Below are positions 1 to 12,996 of a DNA stretch of 64,000 nucleotides, one piece after another. The notes beneath the pieces are model-generated. The model was not told the origin of the DNA and made no database searches. It saw nothing but the letters and a program-made list of their open reading frames with translations. The DNA is taken from positions 973,001 to 1,037,000 of the forward strand of contig JASJOG010000059.1 of assembly GCA_030142905.1 (NCBI GenBank), in the 5' to 3' direction. This DNA comes from Heliopora coerulea (taxonomy: Eukaryota > Cnidaria > Anthozoa > Scleralcyonacea > Helioporidae). The position numbers and the translations under genes are program-made. The number at the start of each line of letters is the position of its first letter. Within the stretch, counting starts at the first letter, position 1.

Positions 1-775
1 ATCAAGAATTAACCAAGTCTCATTCTGTACTATTCGCCTCGGCCTTCGGATGATAATTAACAGTTTATAATGCAGCTTGATAATAGCGTGACCTCATCAG
101 CAACATATTTGATGTCATCAATGGGATCGTTACACACTGGCTATTAACTTCTCATTGCAAGTACACGATATAACAATATCATGAATAGACGCATAAAGTA
201 AAAGATTTTCATGAATATTATTGAACTCTTGCTACTTTACACTGCAGTATGTCTAATTCCATGGCACCTTTTCCCACCCATGGGCTTGATACACTATGTT
301 TCAAAGAAAATATTCTAGGCAATTTTTTTCTCGCTACGATCATTCATCGAGTATCCAAGACGTTTTTATCCCAGCCTCCTCCATAGTTGTCTACATCCCA
401 GAAGTTGCAAAACTCTACGTTTCACTTTCGATTTATTTCTTTATTTTGATTTACTAACAGATGGCAGCGTCAACTGCAAGTAACTCCATTTGTTCTAAAT
501 ATAGTCAGCAAATTCTTACGATAGTTCTCAATGAATACCAATTGTAACGTCAGGCAGTGAAGTGCTGGCTCCCAAGAGAGGCCCGGGAAACTCTAACCTG
601 AAAGGACCCTTACAGCTACGTACACTCCAAATTAGATAACCAAACTACGCGTGGTAGAAGGAAACAAAAATAAAAGTAAATTCTGAAGGCTGAAACAGGT
701 GAGACAACTTTAGAAGGCCACTTGGTAGAAGACTCTATCAAGAAATGTTATCCTAGTGAAATATAGTTAACATTA
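1..775. other. No recognisable feature
   Basis: A+T-rich sequence with no long reading frame, no terminal repeats and no family I recognise. It ends at the microsatellite tail of the LINE to its right. Confidence 0.5.
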
Positions 776-3700
776 TCATTATTATTATTGTTATTATTAT
801 TATTCTTGTTCAATTCGCACAGCTTGATGTTCTCCTGGTAATCATCAATGTCAGCAGTCCACAGCCAGTAGTCTAGGGTGACATTGGTCCATTCAACTTT
901 TTAGAGTCTTTCTTAATATCCTTACTGTTCCCAGAATCGAAGTCTTCTGGAAATGTTCTATCTTAAGTTTTATTCATAACCTGTCTATCCATTTTTCCAG
1001 CTTCTTGTTCACAGTACCGAGTGCTGCGATGACTACCAGTGCTACATCTACCCTGTTCATTGACCACAGCTCATTAATTTCTTGTTTTAACACGTCATAC
1101 TTCTGAATCTTATCCTCTTCTTTCACTCCAACATTGTTATCATCTGGGATGGCAATGTTATCTATTAAACACTTATTTTCTTCTTTTCCCCACAACAACT
1201 ATATCTGGTTTTCAATATTCTATGTGATGATCACATTGTATCATGGAATCCTATGGTAACCTTATCTTATCAGACTCCTCACCTCTTTAGGGATATGATC
1301 ATACCAATGCGTTTCCAAGCCATATTTCCCATATAAAGTCCAATGGACTATTCTTGCCATGTTATCATGTGGTCTTTTATATTCCCTTTGGGCAAGCTTT
1401 TTGCATCCACTAATTAAGTGTCCCACACTTTCTTCTTTTTCACCACACACTCGACATAGGGGTGATTCTGCAGTCTTATCCATATTGAACTCGATGTAGT
1501 AAGTTCTTAATGCCTGTTCTTGCGTCGCAGAGATAAGAGCTTCTGTTTCTACCTTTAAATCACTCTTTTTCAACCACAACTACCTCTTCTTCTTGTCGAT
1601 GTCATCACTTGTCTCTCTGCAGTATTAACCATACATCTTTTTATTGTTCCACTTCTACTCTCTTTTTTCTCTTACTTCTCTCGTACTGTTCCTTTGTCGT
1701 ACGTTCTTCCGTAATGATCGCACCTCCTTGTCTAACCAGTACTAACAGCGGCTCTGCGGCATTCTTAACATACCACTCTATACCATTCTCTTCGGATCGT
1801 ACACAACTTTCACAACTCATAAACCTCCTCCTTCCTCTTCTTCCTCTTGGTAGATATAACCTATCTACATCACTCCTAGGATGAAAGGTACCATGCAATG
1901 TTAACAACGTCCTTGACTTTTTATCCAAGCTTCGTAACTCCTCATTACTCCATTTAACAATTCCTCCCTTGTACCTGAGTAATGCTTCAGCCCAACTGTC
2001 GATCGCCCGAAACTTATATTTTCCATTCAAGTTTGACCTTAAAATCAATCTAAATTTTCGCAAGTATTATTTCTTGAACCTGTTCTTCATTGCCTCTTTC
2101 TTGAACCTGTTCTTCATTGCCTCTTCCTTAATTTTGTTCATCTCTAAGATCCCCAAATACTTATATCCCTCATCTTCAGCAATTATCATCGTGTCCTCAT
2201 TTGGCAAAACAATACCCTCACACTCTACCTCCTTTCCTCTTTTGAGGATCAACACTCCACATTTCTTGATACCAAATTCCATTTCGATATCTGTACTAAT
2301 GAGTTGTATAGCCTTGACCAAGGAATCAATTTGAACTTCACTCTTACAATATAATTTTAGATCATCCATAAATAACAAGTGCTTGATCCTTTGTTGTTTC
2401 CCTTTAAACTCGTATCCTGCTTTTACTTTCCTTAATACTAGACTCAGTGGTATTACACATAGTAGAAACAATAACGGTGACCGACTATTCCCTGAACTAA
2501 GTCTCTCCTGATATGCACGTATCCCAGCCTTTTTCTACACGATGTCAATTCCGTTTTTCATTGAGACATGCTATGGTTTATGAACCGTTTCACGTTTTTA
2601 GCAATCCCAAACATTTCTAACCATTCAATGATCCACAGTGTGGTATCATATCATAGGCTTTTGTGTAATCTATCCAGGCCATAGCCAGGTTGGTATTTCA
2701 CCTGCAATCTTTCAGAACCATTTTATCTATGAGTAATTGGTCTTTAGTTCCCCAACTCCTTCTTCCACATCTCTTCTGCTCATTTGGCAAAACCATGTTG
2801 CCCTCCAAGAGCTAATATATACTTTCTGCTATGATTCCAGTCATGAGCTTCCACATTCAAGGCAAACAAGTTATAGATCTAACGTTGTCTGTAAAGTTAT
2901 CCTTTGTCGGATCCTTCACACATAAAACTGTTTTGCCAGACGTCATCCACTCAGGAAGTTTGTCTTCATCATTTAAGATTTTTTCCATCTGATCCGCTAT
3001 TCCTTGATGGCTTGATGTCAAATATTTAATCCAAAAGCCTTGCACTCCGTCAAGTCCTGGGGCTTTCCAATCAGGCATCTTCCTGCATTGCATCTCAACT
3101 TTCTCCTTAGTTATCTGCAGATCGTCTTGTGAAGGTATGTTGCATTTTCCTTGATTTCTTTCAACGATTCTGCTTGCTTATTGTGTTCTTTTACTTCATC
3201 TCAAATTCCTCCCCAGAACCTTTTACTTTCTTCGGCGTCAGATATGATCTTTTCTTTCCTGGATTCCCCATTTATTTCTTGGTAAAATCTCTTCTGATCC
3301 ACACTGAACAATCTATTTTGTCTATGCTGTCTTATTCTTTGCTCGAACCTTTTCACCTTCGCCTTTTTTGCAATTACTCTTTGCTTCAACTCCTCAACAA
3401 TAACTGTCAATCCTTTTGCTTTTAAGTTATACTTCCTTTCCAATAATTTGTACTTTCCTTCCCATCTTAATTCTCTTTTTCGCTTACATTCCAGTATTGC
3501 TAAGTCTTTCTGTATTTGCTTGATATCATCAACAATCCTTCTCTTCCACCATGGCTCCTTATTTCTTTTTGTTGTAATTTTCTCCTTTGTTCCTATCCTC
3601 CCCACCACTCACATACTAACAGCTTTCAGTAACCTTTTAGTTTCTGTAATGTTGCTAGTTTCAATATACTTCAATACCTCGTTAACCTTTCTTGTTTCTT

Positions 3701-3895
3701 CTACCACTCCTATTTTATTCACTTTCCTAAAATTATAATCGACTTCTTTGTCTGGATTGTTCATTAACTCCACTATCTTTCTTACCATTTCCTTCTCGTC
3801 ATTCGATGTATTTTCAAAATCACTCAGAACTATATTTTCGGTGTTGGCACTCTGCTTGTTCACATTATTCTCCTCCTCAATATTTTCTATCCCTT
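776..3895 (-). mobile_element. Decayed LINE with restriction-like endonuclease (R2/NeSL/R4-like)
   Basis: Minus-strand non-LTR retrotransposon read from about 3895 down to 776. The coding order is an N-terminal basic region, reverse transcriptase, a CCHC knuckle, then a restriction-like endonuclease. It finishes in an untranslated stretch and an (AAT)n tail at 776-808, as expected for target-primed insertion. The upstream end abuts an (ATT)n run at about 3931-3965, so the 5' boundary is approximate. Several frameshifts and stops separate the coding blocks, so the copy is dead. Confidence 0.75.
974..3863 (-). pseudogene. Reverse transcriptase / restriction-like endonuclease polyprotein remnant
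   Basis: Broken coding region of the LINE. In minus-strand order, 3609-3863 and 3201-3608 are a charged, Lys/Arg-rich N-terminal part. Residues KAPGLDGVQGFW at 2857-3093 match the early reverse transcriptase block. The block 2067-2471 carries the catalytic motif as FMDDLKLY. The block 1641-2063 has the HPRSDVDRLYLPR signature typical of the thumb region in this LINE group. The block 1262-1579 has a CCHC knuckle (CRVCGEKEESVGHLISGC). The block 974-1198 contains IPDD followed by ALGTVNKKLEKW, characteristic of the C-terminal restriction-like endonuclease. The blocks lie in different frames and no single open frame survives. The family would copy its own RNA at a nicked target; this copy cannot. 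Confidence 0.7.
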
Positions 3896-3928
3896 GTCCA
3901 CTACCAATACTGTATGTGCAATTGCTAC

Positions 3929-3930
<2 letters not shown>

Positions 3931-3965
<35 letters not shown>
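3931..3965. repeat. (ATT)n microsatellite
   Basis: Uninterrupted ATT trinucleotides immediately upstream of the LINE. Similar ATT runs at 4099-4118, 4170-4215 and 4729-4751 bracket LINE fragments and probably began as LINE tails. Confidence 0.9.
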
Positions 3966-3967
<2 letters not shown>

Positions 3968-4164
3968 CACTGTCCCAGCATACTTTTCAAAGGAAATGGC
4001 GAGGGGGTTTGGCTTCCAAAGGTAGCCCGTCAACAAGACAGTAGCCGACAGAGGAGACAATGTACCTTCTAAGATACTCATGGGAATATTTTTAATTACC
4101 ATTATTATTATTATTATGTGAAAGGAGCAACACGCCATCAAAGTGACGCTGGAGTACAAATATA

Positions 4165-4735
4165 CAATATTGTTATTATTATTGTTATTATTATTGTTAT
4201 TATTATTATTATTGTTACTGTATAAAGCCCACGACTATGGGACAGAACCTAAAGATACCAATATTTGTTATCTTTTGTTATAGTCTACTCTACTTGCACC
4301 ACTCCAGACAAAATCTTCCTTAAGATAGTTTCACTCTCCATTAGCACGATCTTTTGCATTTCTCTTACTACCCATTGCTGTCGAGATTTTCCTTTTATCA
4401 GCTTCTTTATCTGTTCTTCCAGTTTCTCAATTCCTCCGCCTAAACATCCGATTACCAAGGGTACAATTTCAATCATGACGCCTGCACGCCTTTCGCGAAT
4501 TTCAAACGTTAACTGCAGGTATTTTTGCAATTTTTCCCTCCGTTTCTCTGGGATGTTCGCCTCTGCAGGGCAGGCCATATCAACCATCCAGATTATGCAT
4601 TCTTCGGCATCTTTGAGCGTTTGATCAGGTCTTCTCGCTGTTGTTGTTTTTCTCATCCTGTAATCAAAGTTCCATGCCAGCTTCTTACCTGGCTTTTCGA
4701 TTACTGTTCATTTCTTCCATACTGTTTTATTATTA
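4165..4735 (-). mobile_element. 5'-truncated LINE 3' end (second restriction-endonuclease LINE)
   Basis: The minus strand encodes, at 4285-4656, a peptide with RRPD near its start, then IWMVDMACPAEANI and EIVPLVIGCLGGG. These are the signatures of the restriction-like endonuclease C-terminus of a LINE family different from the neighbour at 776-3895. A non-coding stretch follows down to 4216, then an (AAT/AAC)n tail at about 4165-4215. Only the last fragment of the element is present, a typical 5'-truncated insertion. The endonuclease reading frame is open but has no reverse transcriptase attached. Confidence 0.65.
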
Positions 4736-5043
4736 TTATTATTATTATAACTCGCACACCACCCAACTAAGGACAGTGGAAGGGGCCTCAGCCTGCTACG
4801 GGCTCCCAGCATCCCGCCAGGTAAGGCCGCAACAGACATTGCACATTTCAGGGAACTTGTGGGGAAAGGAAATTTTACCATTAAATTATTATTATTGTTA
4901 TTATTACTATACGTAACAGCGCTAGGTTCACGTCAGAAATTGCTTTTTTAGGTTTATATATACATGGAACGAAACGTTCACAAATTGTTGGTTGCCACCT
5001 GTGAACAAGTTTGGTGAATGTAGTCATTTTAAAAAACTAATTA

Positions 5044-5990
5044 CAGTGGAACCCCGCCTTACGACCACCCCGTTAATACGACCACTTTTTTTTCCCCCCG
5101 AATAAGAGCTAACTTTTTTTCTTATCTGAAAACCTCGTTAATACGACCACCTCGTTAATACGACCAACGACCATATTTTGATGTCTCCTACTGTTTATTA
5201 CGACCACTCAACCTGTTGAGTAATGCCTTTTTGATATCAAATTCTGATATGCGGTGTATAATTATCTTAATCAATTACACATACGGCAAATAATTAACAC
5301 TTAAACGTTTTTCAATATTCATTTTAATTTTTATTAAACAGATAGAACGTGATTAAATATGTTTTTGGGTCGTTTTATCGTTTTCTTGCCTTCTTTTTTC
5401 TGCCACTTTCCTCTGCTGTTCTCTTTTGGCCACATTCCATTTCGACTCTAACGGATAGGTTATTCGGGATGTCCAGCAAGTTGCTTAGCAAGTCAATGTT
5501 CTTTTCCTGCCCCATAAATTTGTAAATGCATGGAATCTCCATTCCATATCCCCCGCCCCGATTGACACATGTTCCAACAACTTTAGCCTCTGCTTTACTT
5601 TTCGAACAGAAAGGAAATTCAAAAATGGCAAATGAACTCGCCAGAGTAATCTGCCAAGCTCAAACCGATTGGCTTGAGTGTCGGAAAAACCAACGGAAGC
5701 TTACAGATATTTTTAAACCTAAATAAATTTAAATAACTAACATAGGGGTTTATTATCAAGGTTATTCATCTCATTTGGTTAATTTTGTTGAGTTGTGTTC
5801 AGTTAAAATTTGTTTGTGGATTATTTTGTGGTTTTAGCGTTATGCTAACTGAAATCTGACTCCGTTTGCCATGACGTCATTTAAAAACGCATTTGTTACG
5901 TATCTGATCCACCCCCGTTAATACGGCCACCCCGTTAATACGACCAAATTTTTTCGGCCCAACGGTGGTCGTATTAACGGGGTTCCACTG
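5044..5990. mobile_element. Pogo/Tigger-type deletion derivative
   Basis: 947-bp element flanked by TA on both sides (5042-5043 and 5991-5992). The terminal inverted repeats start CAGTGGAACCCCG and are followed by several subterminal copies of CGTTAATACGACCA in both orientations at both ends. TA duplication with CAGTGG-type ends is typical of pogo/Tigger elements of the Tc1/mariner group. The interior keeps a small plus-strand frame ending in a PCNA-binding-like motif (next entry), so this is an internal deletion product of an autonomous pogo element and depends on transposase made elsewhere. Confidence 0.8.
5526..5726 (+). pseudogene. C-terminal remnant of pogo-like transposase with PIP-box-like end
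   Basis: Short plus-strand frame inside the pogo derivative. Its last residues, NQRKLTDIFKPK followed by a stop, fit the PCNA-interacting consensus QxxLxxFF except for Ile at the first aromatic position. Pogo transposases are known to carry such a motif at the extreme C-terminus. A preceding Met at MANELARVICQAQ would give a 34-residue piece; the rest of the frame upstream looks non-coding. The DNA-binding and DDE domains are absent, so no transposase activity is possible. Confidence 0.45.
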
Positions 5991-6329
5991 TAAAGCGTTG
6001 ATGACTTTCATATAATTTTCGCGACAGTAAAAAAGCCACACAAGCCCACTTCTCAGCGGTGAACTAGTTTTCCAGGATTTCTGGTTTTTCAGCCAAATCT
6101 AACAATGCTTGATAAGTACCACCAGAAAGGACCACGGGCAAATTTCCCAGTGTCCCTTTGGGCCAGCACGCCACTGAAGTCAGGTGTAAATCAAACTACA
6201 ACAAAAAAATCGCTCAACCTGGTTAAATATCACGACTTTTCAGTTATTAACCTTTGTCTTCCGCATTGACAAATTGTTGATCTGCTCGCCGCTAACAAAT
6301 CCAGCTATTTTGGTCAACTTCTTAAGAGA

Positions 6330-7715
6330 ATTATTTAATACCTGCAGTCAACGTGGAACGCTGGAACCCAGGAAATTGGCACCTGGAGAGCCTTGCCTTC
6401 CTCTACCCGCCCTCAGAGCTGTCTTTCCTCCATATTTCCTACTTGCAGTCTATGTGAAATACTAGAATCCTTCAATCTGGCATCTGGAGAATGTCGCCTT
6501 CCTCCTACCCGCCCTCTAGAGTGACGTTCTGCAAACTGCGAGTCGCGGAAAATATTTGGCGGGTCGCAAGAACTCTTCAAAAAACCGAAAAAAATCTCGA
6601 AAGTGACCCTGTTAGAAACTTATCAAATCAGAAACATGGAGAGCTGATCGACAGTATTTCATGTGGAAGACTGAAAAAAGTATTAGAACAAAACTCGTTA
6701 AAAGAATTTTGGCTACGTGCTGTGGGCAAGCAGCTATTTTCTTCCTCTTGATTTCGTCTGGTCCGTCAAGGTGGGTCGCACTTCACATGCCAAAATTACT
6801 TTCTGGGTCGCTGGCGAAAAAAACTGTAGACCGTTACTCTAGGGGATTCTACTGTACGCAGCTGTCAGTCCTCTATACTTACTATTTGAGGTCCATGTGA
6901 AATACTACAACCTGCAAATTGGCATCTGAGGAGTGTCGCCTTCTCCCCCTACACGCCCCTTAAAAGACCCCACTCTGAACACAGCTGTTTTTCCTCCATA
7001 TTTCCTGCCTGCAGTCCATGTGAAATACTACAGCCCTGCAAATTGTCATCAGGAGAATGTCACCTTCTTCCAACCCGCTTTCTAGAGGATCCTTCTACAC
7101 GAAGCTGTCTTCCCTCCATGTTTCCTGTCTGAGGTCCATGTAAAATACTAGAACCCTGCAAACTGGCATCTGGAGAGTGTCGCCTTCCCTTTTACCCGCC
7201 CTCTAAAAGACCCTACTGTTCGCTTCTGTCTTTCCTCAATATGTCCTACTTGTAGTTCATGTGAAATACTAGAACCCTTCAAATCAGCATCTGAAAAATG
7301 TCACCTTCCCCCCTACCCGCCCTCTAGACGATTCCAGTACGCACAGATGTCTTTCGTCTATATTTCCTATCTGAGGTCCACGTGAAATACTAGAACCTTT
7401 TAAACTGGTATCTGGAGAATGTCACCATCCCTCTACCCGCCCTCTAGGGGATTCTACTACACACAACTGTCTTTCCTTTACATTTCCTATCTGAGGTCCA
7501 TGTAAAACTGCCATCTGGAGAATGTCACCATCTCTCTACCCGTCCTCTGGAGTATTCTACTGCACACTGTTGTCTTCCCTTTATATTTCCTATCTGAGGT
7601 CCATATGAAATACTAGAGCCCAGCAAATTGACATCTTGAGAATGTCACCTCCTCTTACCCGCCCACTAGAGAACCCTTTTGAACGCAGCTGTCTTACCTT
7701 CATATCCTCACCAGA
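6330..7715. repeat. ~120-bp minisatellite, about nine imperfect units
   Basis: Tandem units recognisable by TCCATGTGAAATACTAGAAC, GGCATCTGGAGAATGTC, TACCCGCCCTCTAGAG and TTTCCTCCATATTTCCTA. The GTCCATGTGAAATAC landmark recurs near 6450, 6890, 7015, 7134, 7257, 7376, 7495 and 7596, giving periods of 101-125 bp. The array is split by a 315-bp insert at 6522-6836. Units diverge by about 10-25 percent, so it is not a young array. Reading frames across it are not conserved from unit to unit. Confidence 0.85.
6522..6836. mobile_element. Small hAT-like insertion inside the minisatellite
   Basis: 315-bp insert bounded by the near-identical 8-bp sequences CTCTAGAG (6514-6521) and CTCTAGGG (6837-6844). 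Imperfect inverted ends are TGACGTTCTGCAAACT on the left and, read inward, TAACGGTCTACAGTTT on the right. 8-bp duplications and TCTGCAAACTG-type ends are typical of hAT elements. The uninterrupted minisatellite units show the empty-site sequence. A short open frame inside has no domain I can identify. Confidence 0.6.
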
Positions 7716-8285
7716 TATGAATGAAGAACAAAGTTGAGGAACCATGGGAGGTGATTAGTGTTGTTAGACCATTGCTTCAAGCCTTCAACACCTGCAATTA
7801 AAATATGCTAGTGAGTACTTAACTTGCTCCAACGTCATAACACATATACATCTAGAAAAGTATTCATTGAAAGCAGCTGCAAAGGTTTTTGAAATGTACG
7901 AAAGCACCAAACCAGTGAGTACCTCTATAGCTAAGCATCTTATATATTACTAGTTTAGAGGAAATTAGTGAATCAATATTGAAAAAAATGTAGTTGGAAT
8001 GAGCCGAGAGAGGCCAGGGAGTTCCCCTATCCCTTCCTTCTCCCCTCCCTTCACCGCACTCAGAGCAGCACCCCCAAATAATCATGGGGAATATATGTCA
8101 GATCTTTGTAGAATGTCTTGCGAATGTCTTTATCACGTGAGCGCAGTAGCATGGAATGGTCGACTCCTCAAGAAATTCAAAAGTTAGTAACTGTCGTGAC
8201 TGATCGATAAGAATTCTAACGTTCCGAGTAAAGGCCGTTCTTCAGACAATGAATCAAGGTATATCGAAGCATTCAGTTTCGTTTT
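7716..8285. other. No recognisable feature
   Basis: Unique-looking sequence between two repeat arrays. Short frames on both strands show no recognisable protein. Confidence 0.4.
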
Positions 8286-8293
8286 TCAAAGTG

Positions 8294-8590
8294 ACATGAA
8301 ATGACACATAACATATAACATAACAGCATAGCATAGCATAACATTACAAAGCATAGCATGGCATGACATAGCATAACATAGCATAGCATGGCATGGCAAG
8401 GGATAGCATAGCATAACATAACATGGCATAGCTAACATAGCATAACATAACATAGCATAACACAACATAGCATAACATAACATAACGTAACATAGTATAA
8501 CATAATACATAACGTAACAGCATCACATAGCAAAACACAGCGCAGCGTAGCAAAGCATAGCATAGAATAGCATCACATAACATAAACAAT
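8294..8590. repeat. Low-complexity ACATAGCATA-type repeat
   Basis: About 300 bp of irregular five-base units such as ACATA, GCATA and GCATG. The long minus-strand frames rich in Cys, Tyr, Met and Leu across it are artefacts of the pentamer. Confidence 0.9.
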
Positions 8591-11333
8591 TTCAATAGAC
8601 ATATGATTCGACTTCATTTATCTGATTGAAAAGTACACACAACGTATCAAGTTACGTTGAAGTGGCATTACCAACTGTCAGCCGCGATTTTAACGATGTC
8701 TTCCTGAAGATATTTGGAAGATCAACATTTACTCCACGGTAATAATTCTTACAACATTCCCGAAGTTAATCTCGTGACCTGTACATTCATCTTGCCTAGT
8801 TACTCTTCCCACATTACTCTTCCCTCTTTCATTTTTGTTTTACTCATAAAACGTTTTGTAAGACGCCGTTTTCAATTCGGCACCAAAGGATTAACAGAAG
8901 TGGCGCTCGTCAGTAAGCAATGAACGGAATTGGCCATTAATTGGGCTCCTGAATAATTGTGTATTACGTGTTGAAACCTTGGTATTTAGACAGAGCTTCC
9001 TGTGTTAACGTGGAAGGTCCTAGGCTTCGTTTACTTCTCAGCAGTAGTTCCAGAATATTTAGCTGGGAAGCTCTTAGCTCACACTTGCCATCACCGACTG
9101 AAAGTATGGATACCCGCAATCCATCTGTCGATTCAAGACCGACTTGTGCGATCCATCCAATCTAAAAATGACAGTTTACTATCCGTATTAGAAAATAAAA
9201 ATTAAAAAAGTAAGAAAAAAAGTTAAATCATCAAAACAGAAAACTGGAAGTTAAACTTTTGTTGCAATGTAGGATTAGAATCTGGCGATTGAAATCCGCT
9301 CTTTGTCGTCTGAAACAGGTCAAATGTTGCTTGAGGGGTTTCACACCCCATACACACCTCCATAACGCCGGCCATCCCTCTTCCCTGCGCGTGAGATAGA
9401 CCTGCATATCGAGATTTAATAGACTAGTCTTGGCGGCCATAATTGTGATGGGGGTGATGCAGTTAGGCAAAAGGCAACTCCAGCTCGATCACGCTCTAGT
9501 CTCGTTGACTTCTTGTGCTGTCCCGTCCATCACTCAGTTATTCTTCATAATGCCTCGAACCCCCCTGATGGCCTCCTCCTCAGAGTTTGTCAAGCTTTCC
9601 CAGCACTTAAGAGGAATCAGAGGTCTGCGATTATGGTGTTATTTGCCAAATATGCCAAAAATTAAGGATAACAGCCAATAGGAATAAACTTTCATTCCAC
9701 AACAGTAAGCCACGCAAGAAATCAAAGTGCTTTCCCACATCTGCAATACGCAATGCATACGATTGAACAACAGCGAATTCTTTTGGTCGTGACTCTTCTG
9801 TTTTCGTTCATGATCCTAAATTTGGACTGTGGATACACGTTTGCGCGCTTTCCTCCAAGACGAAGGGGAACACGGATGTCTACCAGCAAGCGCTTATCCA
9901 CCAGAAGCAAGTTGAGAATTCCACGGTCTCATAAAATATCGAGTGATGTGGTGCGCACCTGGGTTTAACAACACCGGTAAAAGTAAGTTGAGATCAAGTA
10001 GTTTAAAATTATGAGGAGTTAGCAACGTATGAACGGTACAACCGTATGAGAACAGGAAGAATGTTTATGATGTCTTTCATCTCTGTTACTCAGTTTTAAT
10101 CACAGCTTGGGAAGTTTGATTTGAAATCACCGAAACACTGGCAAAAAATGACTATAGACGGCTGAGTGTAATTAGTAGAGACTAGTACAATAGTCTATAA
10201 ATTAGTCTGTCAGTCTGTTTCAGAGTTCTGTTTCAGTTTTGGCTTGTGTTCTTTTCTTAATTACAATATACTCAGCTCATACTAAAGCAGTAATTTCAAC
10301 AATGATAAATGTCAGTTCAGCTTTCGATATAGAAGAGGTACAATTTCTTTCTTTAAATGTCAACAAGTAAGGTCCCCATCTTGGCCATATTGCTTAACTG
10401 GTCGTTAGGCAAACTTCTTAAGCGTTGTACCTTCAACTGCTCCAAGGAACTTGAATACGATCGGAGTCGTGTGCTTAAGTGCTCAATTTACCAAAACTGT
10501 TGGTAAGTCACGAGAAGGAAATCGCGTAAGCTAAAACTATGAAATTCAACAGAATAATGAGTAGAATCTGCTTTTCTTGCTTTCCTGAGGATGAAACTAA
10601 AATAGACTCATATCACTTCATGTCCTTCTAAATAATGGATAGCGTTATCTCAACAATATTCGAGCGTCTTTGCAAAGTAGATGAAATACCTATGGTTCAT
10701 TCGAAAGCTCGCTCAGGGCAAAAGCTTTCCTTGAGAATTCAATAAGAATGCGATGTACTCATGCCAAAGGAAGTGTGTCTCAACACGTCGAGTAGACATT
10801 TTAACCTTGCTTACGTGTATAAAGTCAGGTAATTGTGAAAGAATGTCGGCAGAAAAGTTGACAATTCGGTAGGTAGGTAGGCAGGAAGATCGGTAGGAAA
10901 GTAAGGAGATAGGTGGGTGGATATGGAGGTACGGAAGTATGTATACTGCATTCAAAGAATTATTGCAAATGTAGAACAAGCATTTTGTAACCTTCTTGGC
11001 GGAAATACACCGAAGTTTAACTGAAATGGAACTTAGATTGCCGCACATAAATAAAAACGGTTATCCAAAGCATCCTTGCTCAAAGGGATGCTTGAAAAGG
11101 TTACTATAATGAGCAACAGTTACAGACGATCCCTAAGTAGTCGTGGTTTTCCTTTTATTTAATAGGATTTGAAAACAAAGATTTAAGGATCATGGACAAA
11201 CATGAGAAAGGAGAGTGGCATGTTTACCGAATCCGATCAAGAAATGAAAGTCTAAAACTCGCAAATCAATCAAGGGCAATTAGAACAGCTTGAACCATCT
11301 AACATGAAACTTGTAGTATAGCTATTCCTTGTT
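8591..11333. other. No recognisable gene
   Basis: About 2.7 kb with only short frames on either strand. There is a GGTAGGTAGG-like patch at 10870-10925. I see no splice-flanked exon, terminal repeat or known repeat family. Confidence 0.4.
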
Positions 11334-11425
11334 GTAGTCCAGAGTGTAGTGATATCTTATTGTTGTATTATACGTAGTCCAGAGTGTGGTTATGCCTTAT
11401 TGTTGTATTATACATAATCCAGAGG
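11334..11425. repeat. 40-bp tandem repeat, two and a part units
   Basis: GTAGTCCAGAGTGT starts at 11334 and again at 11374, and a partial third unit (ATAATCCAGAGG) begins near 11414. The two full units differ at a few positions. Confidence 0.75.
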
Positions 11426-12129
11426 AAACGTTCGAAATTGCTGGAAATGCAATCTTTTCCTATATTTTCTGTATAAAGTAAATAAATTATTAATACGTTT
11501 TCATGGTTTCTGGTTAAAGAAGCTATTAAGAAGTCGAAGAAATCCTAATTTTTCCTTTTCCTGTTTGCAGTTTGATATCTATTGAAAATCTGTAATGGTT
11601 GAGCTAAAGTGACTGACAAAGAGCATTTCTACTCTGTGGTATAACATAAAGTGTCTGTTGACACATACATAAAACTGATTTTCTTCGTGGTGAACCTTAA
11701 GTTCAACCGATTACAGACGTTCCATTAAAACTGAACCTCATAAACGAAAGTCAAAAATCACTCAGATCAATTGTAACCGAGTCGAATTAAATGCCATTTG
11801 TGAATAATCCATTATTCCCACAAGGAGTTTGTCCGTGTTGTTCCAAGACATTCAGCAAACGTTCTAACCCGGCTCCTTAACTGTTCACAATTTTTAGTGA
11901 GGCTTTCTATCTATTGTGATCGGGTCACTTGCGCTTTTGTGTGTTTCGGACTGATTTTAGTTTACGTATTCTTTAGTAGATTTTTATCCTAGCTATGAGA
12001 ATTTTGTTAGCACTTAGGTTATTTTTGGCCAGGCTTGCGACTAAATAGAAAATTCTTGAGTAAATAAACAAATCATCATCTCTTAAGTTGCATGCAGAAA
12101 ACTCAACAAGGAAAAAGTTGGGTCGCAAA

Positions 12130-12402
12130 ATTGTCATAGTGAACCACATATATATATATATATATGGTTTACTATTTGCTACATATACGTATATTTAGTA
12201 ATATGTATATATCTATTTATATGTATATGTTTATGCATAGATATTGGTATAGCTATAGGTAAAGGTACAGGTTTAGGTACAGGTTTAGGTACAGGTTTAG
12301 GCAGATGTATATGTACATGTATATTTGTAGGTGTAGGTGTAGGAGTAGGTGTAGGAGTAGGTGTAGGAGTAGGTGTAGGAGTAGGTGTAGGTGTAGGTGT
12401 AA

Positions 12403-12447
<45 letters not shown>

Positions 12448-12450
12448 CAC

Positions 12451-12482
<32 letters not shown>

Positions 12483-12742
12483 ATACACATATACATATAT
12501 ATATATATATATATACATATATATACATATATATACATATATATGTATATATACATATATATATATACAATATATATATATATACAATATATATATATAT
12601 ATACAATATATATATATATACAATATATATATATATATATACAATATATATATATATATATATATAATATATATAATAATATATAATACATATACTGTAT
12701 ATATACAATACATATATATATATATATAATATATATATATAC

Positions 12743-12793
<51 letters not shown>

Positions 12794-12826
12794 TATATAC
12801 ATATATATACATACATATATATACAT

Positions 12827-12875
<49 letters not shown>

Positions 12876-12946
12876 CACTTACACCTACAGCTACAGCTAC
12901 ACCTACACCTACACATATTCATATACATAGACATATACACATACAC

Positions 12947-12996
<50 letters not shown>

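Noticed and set aside
6330..7715. CRISPR array
   Set aside because: Units are about 120 bp, diverged and contiguous, without spacers, in an animal-like genome.
8286..8595. Cys/Tyr/Met/Leu-rich minus-strand frames
   Set aside because: Product of an ACATA/GCATA pentamer repeat.
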